From Chitinophagaceae bacterium UBA1930 (GTDB lineage Bacteria; Bacteroidota; Bacteroidia; Chitinophagales; Chitinophagaceae), in NCBI GenBank assembly GCA_002337145.1, contig DDFK01000004.1:186001-250000 (forward strand): a stretch of DNA of 64,000 nt, read 5' to 3'. A program made the position numbers and the translations under genes. Below the pieces are notes generated by a model. The model saw nothing but the letters and a program-made list of their open reading frames with translations. It made no database searches and was not told the origin of the DNA. Within the stretch, counting starts at the first letter, position 1. Each line of letters begins with the position of its first letter. Of the stretch, positions 60,124 to 64,000 are shown one piece after another.

Positions 60124-61415
60124 TGGATTTACAAAGTATAAAAAATAGGTTTGGCATAATAGGCAACGCACCTGCATTGAACTATGCTCTTGATACGGCC
60201 GTGCAGGTGGCCACCACAGATTTAACGGTATTGATTGTTGGCGAAAGTGGGGTAGGTAAGGAAGTGTTCTCGCAAATCATTCATGCATTGTCTGCCAGGA
60301 AACACAACCCCTTTATTGCCGTAAACTGTGGTGCCATACCCGAAGGCACCATTGACAGCGAACTGTTCGGTCACGAAAAAGGCTCCTTTACAGGTGCGGT
60401 TGACAGCCGCAAGGGCTACTTCGAAACCGTAAACGGCGGTACAATCTTTTTGGATGAAATTGGTGAAATGCCTCTGGGCACACAGGCTCGTTTGCTGCGT
60501 GTGCTGGAAACAGGCGAATTCATCCGTGTTGGGTCATCAAAGGTTCAAAAAACCGATGTACGTGTGATTGCTGCAACCAATAGGGAACTGTTGGAATTTG
60601 CAGAGAAAGGAAAGTTTCGCCAAGACCTTTATTATCGTTTAAGTACTGTGCCCATAAGGGTGCCATCACTCCGTGATAGGAAAGAAGATATACAACTGCT
60701 CTTCAGGAAATTTGTGGTTGACTTTGCGGAGCGTTACAAAACCAATCCGCTTCAACTGGATGAAGAAGCAAGGAACCTGTTAATTAACTATCCTTTTCCT
60801 GGAAATGTGCGAGAGTTAAAGAACCTTGCGGAACAGATGTCGGTACTAAGCAAGACACCTGTTCTTACAGCAAATCAATTGCGGGCCTTCTTGCCAGAAA
60901 AAGTGGTAAGCCGCCTGCCTGCATTGTCTGGCAGCAGCAACCAGCATCAGGGCGACTTTTCCAATGAGCGTGAAATACTGTACAAGCTTTTCTTCGACAT
61001 GAAGAAAGACGTAACGGAACTGAAGAAAATGTTCCTGGAAATTTTGCAGAACCCTTCATTGGCAGGTGCGGCAGCAAACTTTACCAAAGAATCCTTGCTG
61101 AACGATTTTCCGTTGATGAACGAAAACGAATTGCAGCCCGCAAATGTAAGTGTGCACCAGCCGCAGGCAATACAGCCCACTTTGATGCAGCCTGTAAACA
61201 TGAACGGCAACAGTCAGCCCGTGTTGTTGAACGAAGACATACACCACCATGAAGAAGTGGAAGAGAGCCTGAACATCATGGATAAAGAAAAGGAACTGAT
61301 TATTAAGGCACTGAAAAAACATAAAGGCAAACGTAAAGATGCAAGCACAGACCTGGGCATCAGTGAGCGAACATTGTATAGGAAATTAAAGGAATACGAT
61401 ATTGATGATCTTTAA
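60123..61415 (+). CDS. Sigma-54-dependent transcriptional activator without receiver domain
   Basis: A 430-residue AAA+ activator. Walker A GESGVGKE (40-47), the sigma-54 contact loop GSFTGA (87-92, Ser in place of Ala of GAFTGA), Walker B GGTIFLDEIGEMP, and RVIAATNREL are all present, followed by YPFPGNVRELKNL. A Gln/Asn-rich linker (about 330-385) leads to a C-terminal Fis-type HTH (KKHKGKRKDASTDLGISERT). It begins at the AAA+ domain with no sensory part, so it is either constitutive or controlled by a partner. Start is GTG at 60123. In relatives the same gene lies between miaB and lptE. Confidence 0.92.
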   Translation: MDLQSIKNRFGIIGNAPALNYALDTAVQVATTDLTVLIVGESGVGKEVFSQIIHALSARKHNPFIAVNCGAIPEGTIDSELFGHEKGSFTGAVDSRKGYFETVNGGTIFLDEIGEMPLGTQARLLRVLETGEFIRVGSSKVQKTDVRVIAATNRELLEFAEKGKFRQDLYYRLSTVPIRVPSLRDRKEDIQLLFRKFVVDFAERYKTNPLQLDEEARNLLINYPFPGNVRELKNLAEQMSVLSKTPVLTANQLRAFLPEKVVSRLPALSGSSNQHQGDFSNEREILYKLFFDMKKDVTELKKMFLEILQNPSLAGAAANFTKESLLNDFPLMNENELQPANVSVHQPQAIQPTLMQPVNMNGNSQPVLLNEDIHHHEEVEESLNIMDKEKELIIKALKKHKGKRKDASTDLGISERTLYRKLKEYDIDDL

Positions 61416-61430
61416 AGGAAATCAAGGAAC

Positions 61431-61955
61431 ATGAAATTTGAAATACGCATAAAATATATGGTGCTAATGGCTATCGGCTTATGCCTAACAGCTATCATTC
61501 CTTCCTGTAAAATATATTCTTTTAGGGATGTGTCCATTGACTATACCAAGATAAAGACCATCAAGATTGGCTTTATCGAAAACAGGGCAAGAATCGTAAA
61601 CCCCCAGTTGAGCTCGCAATTAACGGACAAGCTGCAACAGAAGATAGTGAACCAGACAAAGCTTACCCGTACCAATAACGACGATGCACACTACCAGATA
61701 ACAGGTTACATATCGGATTATTCCATCAGTACCGCAGGTGTAAGTGCCCAGCAGGCGGCAACCAACAGACTAACCGTGGGCGTGCACATAAAATTGAAGA
61801 ACACAGTAGAGAACAAGGAACAGGAATTTGATATAACCCGCAACTTCGATTTTTCGGCTACCTTATCATTGGACCAGGCACAGGCCCAATTGCAGACCGA
61901 AATGCTGCAAGGCCTAACCGATGAAATTTTCAACCGTATCTTCTCTAACTGGTAG
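61431..61955 (+). CDS. lptE: LptE family lipoprotein (LPS assembly)
   Basis: A 174-residue protein: N-terminal hydrophobic segment and lipobox (LCLTAIIPSC, Cys at about 26), then YSFRDVSIDYTKIKTIKIGF and a beta-alpha fold with TNRLTVGVHIKLKNTVENKE, the pattern of the Bacteroidota LptE family. With LptD it places lipopolysaccharide into the outer membrane. It lies 15 bp after the activator stop in the conserved order miaB, activator, lptE, TPR protein, secG. Confidence 0.85.
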   Translation: MKFEIRIKYMVLMAIGLCLTAIIPSCKIYSFRDVSIDYTKIKTIKIGFIENRARIVNPQLSSQLTDKLQQKIVNQTKLTRTNNDDAHYQITGYISDYSISTAGVSAQQAATNRLTVGVHIKLKNTVENKEQEFDITRNFDFSATLSLDQAQAQLQTEMLQGLTDEIFNRIFSNW

Positions 61956-61975
61956 CCAAACCATATCTTCACGCT

Positions 61976-63196
61976 ATGAATGCAACACAAGAAAGGGCCT
62001 TGTACCAACTTGCTGGAAACAGTTTAGCCAATGTTTCTGCGGCAGACCTGTTCAAGCTAACGAACGAGCATCCCTATTTTTCTGCAGCACAGTTTTTTCT
62101 TACTTATAAATTAAAAGAAGAAGGGCATGGCGGATTTTTGCCACAATTACAAAAAACTGCCCTTTACTTCAATAACCCACATTGGCTGCATTACCAGTTA
62201 CTGCACAAGAATGAGCCTATCAAAATATTGGCGAAAGAATACCAGGAACCGCAGACCATACCATTGCTCAACCGTGTTGTTGAAGAAGAAATAAAGGCTT
62301 CCACTACGCAACAGGCAGAAACAGTAACCGATGCGGAAGGGCAGGGCAACAAGAGCAATTACCTTGAAGAAAAGAAAGAATCATTGAAACCTTTTACCTT
62401 TCACATACCCACCATGGAAGTAGTAAAAGATACAATGGACAGCATACAGGAACAACCAGTGGATGTGCTGCCAAGGGAAATTGACGTACAGGAAGAAGTG
62501 GTTGACAATGCAACGGAAAATTCCATCACATCATTTGCTTTGGAAGCAACGCAAGAATATATGTATGCGGTGCCCAAAGAAGTAAGCAAGATACGGCAGG
62601 CAGTAGAGGCAGACGAAGAAATCATGATTGGTGAAACACAAGGGCAGGAAACTGTAAACATTGTTGAGAATGCCCTAGAAGAAAAAGACAATGCCGAAGC
62701 AGGAACCTCAAGCGAAGAACAGGAACCAACCGGAGACGATTTGGCCGTAAACGACAAACTTGCAAACTTGCTTAACCAGCAACTGGAAGATTTCAATAAG
62801 CCTGTGACCGAAGAAACCGAGCTTCCCATTGAAAATGAACCCTACCACACGGTAGATTATTTTGCATCCCAAGGCATAAGGCCCAATGCCGATCATGGCT
62901 CGCAGGATAGGCTCTCCATTCAGCTACGCCGCTTTACCGATTGGCTGAAAGTGATGAAGCATGCAGAAGCCGAACCAAAAGACCTGGGCACGGACCCGGA
63001 ACTGGAAACAGCCATACAGGGCATAGCCCAAACATCCAACGAAGCAAGGGATGTGGTTACCGAAACCATGGCCGAGGTACTGGAGAAACAGGGCAAGAAA
63101 GACAGGGCCATTCAGTTGTATATTAAATTAAGTTTTTTAAATCCTGATAAATCCGCTTATTTTGCGGCGAAAATTCAACAATTAAAAGGAATCTGA
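61976..63196 (+). CDS. Conserved TPR-like protein of the miaB-secG cluster
   Basis: A 406-residue cytoplasmic protein. The N-terminal part (LYQLAGNSLANVSAADLFKL, then HPYFSAAQFFLTYKL) and the end (LEKQGKKDRAIQLYIKLS, LNPDKSAYFAAKI) are helical and TPR-like, while the middle (about 115-330) is acidic low-complexity sequence, probably disordered. The ends are what is conserved in Bacteroidota; the middle varies. The function is unknown. It is two bases from the secG start. Confidence 0.75.
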   Translation: MNATQERALYQLAGNSLANVSAADLFKLTNEHPYFSAAQFFLTYKLKEEGHGGFLPQLQKTALYFNNPHWLHYQLLHKNEPIKILAKEYQEPQTIPLLNRVVEEEIKASTTQQAETVTDAEGQGNKSNYLEEKKESLKPFTFHIPTMEVVKDTMDSIQEQPVDVLPREIDVQEEVVDNATENSITSFALEATQEYMYAVPKEVSKIRQAVEADEEIMIGETQGQETVNIVENALEEKDNAEAGTSSEEQEPTGDDLAVNDKLANLLNQQLEDFNKPVTEETELPIENEPYHTVDYFASQGIRPNADHGSQDRLSIQLRRFTDWLKVMKHAEAEPKDLGTDPELETAIQGIAQTSNEARDVVTETMAEVLEKQGKKDRAIQLYIKLSFLNPDKSAYFAAKIQQLKGI

Positions 63197-63198
63197 TT

Positions 63199-63498
63199 AT
63201 GGCTATTTTATTTCTCATTTTAGTGGTAATTGCAAGTGTAGCACTTGGCTTTATTGTATTGGTTCAAAATCCAAAAGGTGGCGGACTATCTGGCAACGTG
63301 GGTGGTTTAAGCAACCAATTCATGGGTGTAAAGCAAACAACAGATGTACTGGAAAAAGGTACTTGGTTATTTGCGGGCATCATTGCACTATTGGCACTGT
63401 TCTCAACTTTGTTCTTCAAAGGCATCTCCAACGGTGGCGTTGATACAAATAAAATCAAGGACATTCCTACCAATACTTCTACTCCGGCTAAAAAATAA
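63199..63498 (+). CDS. secG: Protein translocase subunit SecG
   Basis: A 99-residue membrane protein with two helices (ILFLILVVIASVALGFIVLV and LFAGIIALLALFSTLFF) separated by the SecG motif QNPKGGGLSGNVGG. It is part of the SecYEG channel. Last gene of the cluster, followed by a strong terminator. The soluble tail KDIPTNTSTPAKK is not conserved. Confidence 0.93.
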   Translation: MAILFLILVVIASVALGFIVLVQNPKGGGLSGNVGGLSNQFMGVKQTTDVLEKGTWLFAGIIALLALFSTLFFKGISNGGVDTNKIKDIPTNTSTPAKK

Positions 63499-63520
63499 TT
63501 TTAGCTCATAAAATATACCG

Positions 63521-63557
63521 AAGCCTGTTTAGCAGCAATTGTTAAACAGGCTTTTTA
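63521..63557 (+). terminator. Rho-independent terminator after secG
   Basis: AAGCCTGTTTA / TAAACAGGCTT, an 11-bp stem with an 11-base loop, followed by a T-run (CTTTTTA). Confidence 0.8.
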
Positions 63558-63648
63558 TGTTGCATAGATGGTTCATAGTAAATAGGTCATCGTTGATGGG
63601 GGCTATCAACTATGACCTATCAACTATCCACAGTCAATCGCCCACCAT

Positions 63649-64000
63649 CTACAGTCTTTCCTCAAACTGCTTCCTATACTGCGTTGGCGTAAGCTGTTTT
63701 ACATGCTTGAACTGCTTGCTGAAATGTGCCCAGCTATTGTAACCACTTTCGTAGCAAACTTCCATTACGGGCTTATTGGTATTGGTTAATAATTTACAGG
63801 CATGGCTGATACGCAATTCCTGCAAAAAATCGAAATAGGTTTTCTTGATGTTCTTTTTAAAAAAACGGCAAAACGTAGGGATGCTCATGGCCGCCACATC
63901 TGCTATCTGCTGCAGTGTAATAGGCTCCAGGTAATGGTTAAAGGAATAATCAATAATCTTTTCAATGGCCGGGTTTATATTGCTGTTGCTGGAGCTGAAG
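63649..64000 (-). CDS. AraC family transcriptional regulator (C-terminal part)
   Basis: The last 116 codons of a gene that continues past the right edge. Translation of the visible part gives IEKIIDYSFNHYLEPITLQQ, IADVAAMSIPTFCRFFKKNI (first HTH) and VMEVCYESGYNSWAHFSKQF (second HTH), the full AraC DNA-binding domain, ending in LTPTQYRKQFEERL. The frame is open up to base 64000, so the ATG-like internal starts are not the real ones. The N-terminal sensing domain, usually cupin-like, is not visible. Confidence 0.88.
   Translation of the reverse strand, partial: FSSSNSNINPAIEKIIDYSFNHYLEPITLQQIADVAAMSIPTFCRFFKKNIKKTYFDFLQELRISHACKLLTNTNKPVMEVCYESGYNSWAHFSKQFKHVKQLTPTQYRKQFEERL

Overview
The window is chromosomal DNA of a Bacteroidota bacterium, most likely a member of the Chitinophagaceae. 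The evidence is a type IX secretion (T9SS) type A C-terminal sorting domain, Bacteroidota-type promoters with a TAnnTTTG -7 box, families largely confined to this phylum (DUF5686, DUF3078, DUF6089, DUF6266, LptE family), sphingolipid and inositol-lipid genes, and almost no Shine-Dalgarno sequences. No rRNA, tRNA, CRISPR array, integrase or transposase was recognised. Start codons were re-chosen where the longest reading frame began upstream of the promoter or the signal peptide.

Region by region: 1-1438 holds the 5' end of a phytanoyl-CoA dioxygenase-like gene and an Omp85-type barrel protein. 1554-9298 is a compact operon for inositol lipids: TetR regulator, myo-inositol-phosphate synthase, PgpA-like phosphatase, GtrA, a DUF5686 outer-membrane protein, a CDP-alcohol phosphatidyltransferase, a DUF4833-like protein and an AUR1/IPC-synthase-like PAP2 protein. 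It converges on a second, sphingomyelin-synthase-like PAP2 gene. 10-18.9 kb carries a NagB-LmbE fusion, a beta-propeller lactonase, a PafA-type phosphatase, a serine-palmitoyltransferase-like enzyme (the backbone step of sphingolipid synthesis), a WalJ-like hydrolase and an SDR. 19-25 kb holds small metabolic genes, a T9SS cargo protein paired with a tiny PID-CTERM-like protein, a YegP protein and a DUF6266 protein.

25.4-29.6 kb is a markedly AT-rich accessory island: excisionase-like HTH protein, MazG-like nucleotide pyrophosphohydrolase, a PD-(D/E)XK nuclease fused to a DUF2075 helicase, a decayed fragment resembling the C-terminus of a type I restriction HsdR subunit, an Mrr-like PD-(D/E)XK protein and an unknown protein. 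It looks like a defence locus and is the best candidate for an undescribed system. 29.7-34.7 kb has two secreted proteins of unknown function and a split two-component system (membrane protein, histidine kinase, LuxR-type regulator). 35.8-42.4 kb has a flavin monooxygenase-like enzyme, a VOC protein, a GlxA-type regulator and a DUF1800/DUF1501 pair.

43-58 kb contains an AsmA-like protein, barrel proteins, the ligase-associated helicase and PdeM endonuclease (without the ligase or exonuclease), an HDAC-family protein, an ArsR-controlled operon with twin operators, tpiA and purK. 58-63.5 kb is a housekeeping run, miaB - sigma-54 activator - lptE - TPR protein - secG, interrupted by an MNT-HEPN toxin-antitoxin pair. 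The window ends in an AraC-type regulator cut by the edge.

The long intergenic gaps are not empty. They hold a dispersed repeat of about 52 bp with a CTGC-N3-GCAG mini-hairpin at one end and ATCCGTGTGC at the other, often amplified into tandem arrays (periods about 155, 153 and exactly 114 bp) and accompanied by AT-rich tracts built from GGTTAAC/AACTAGTT words.
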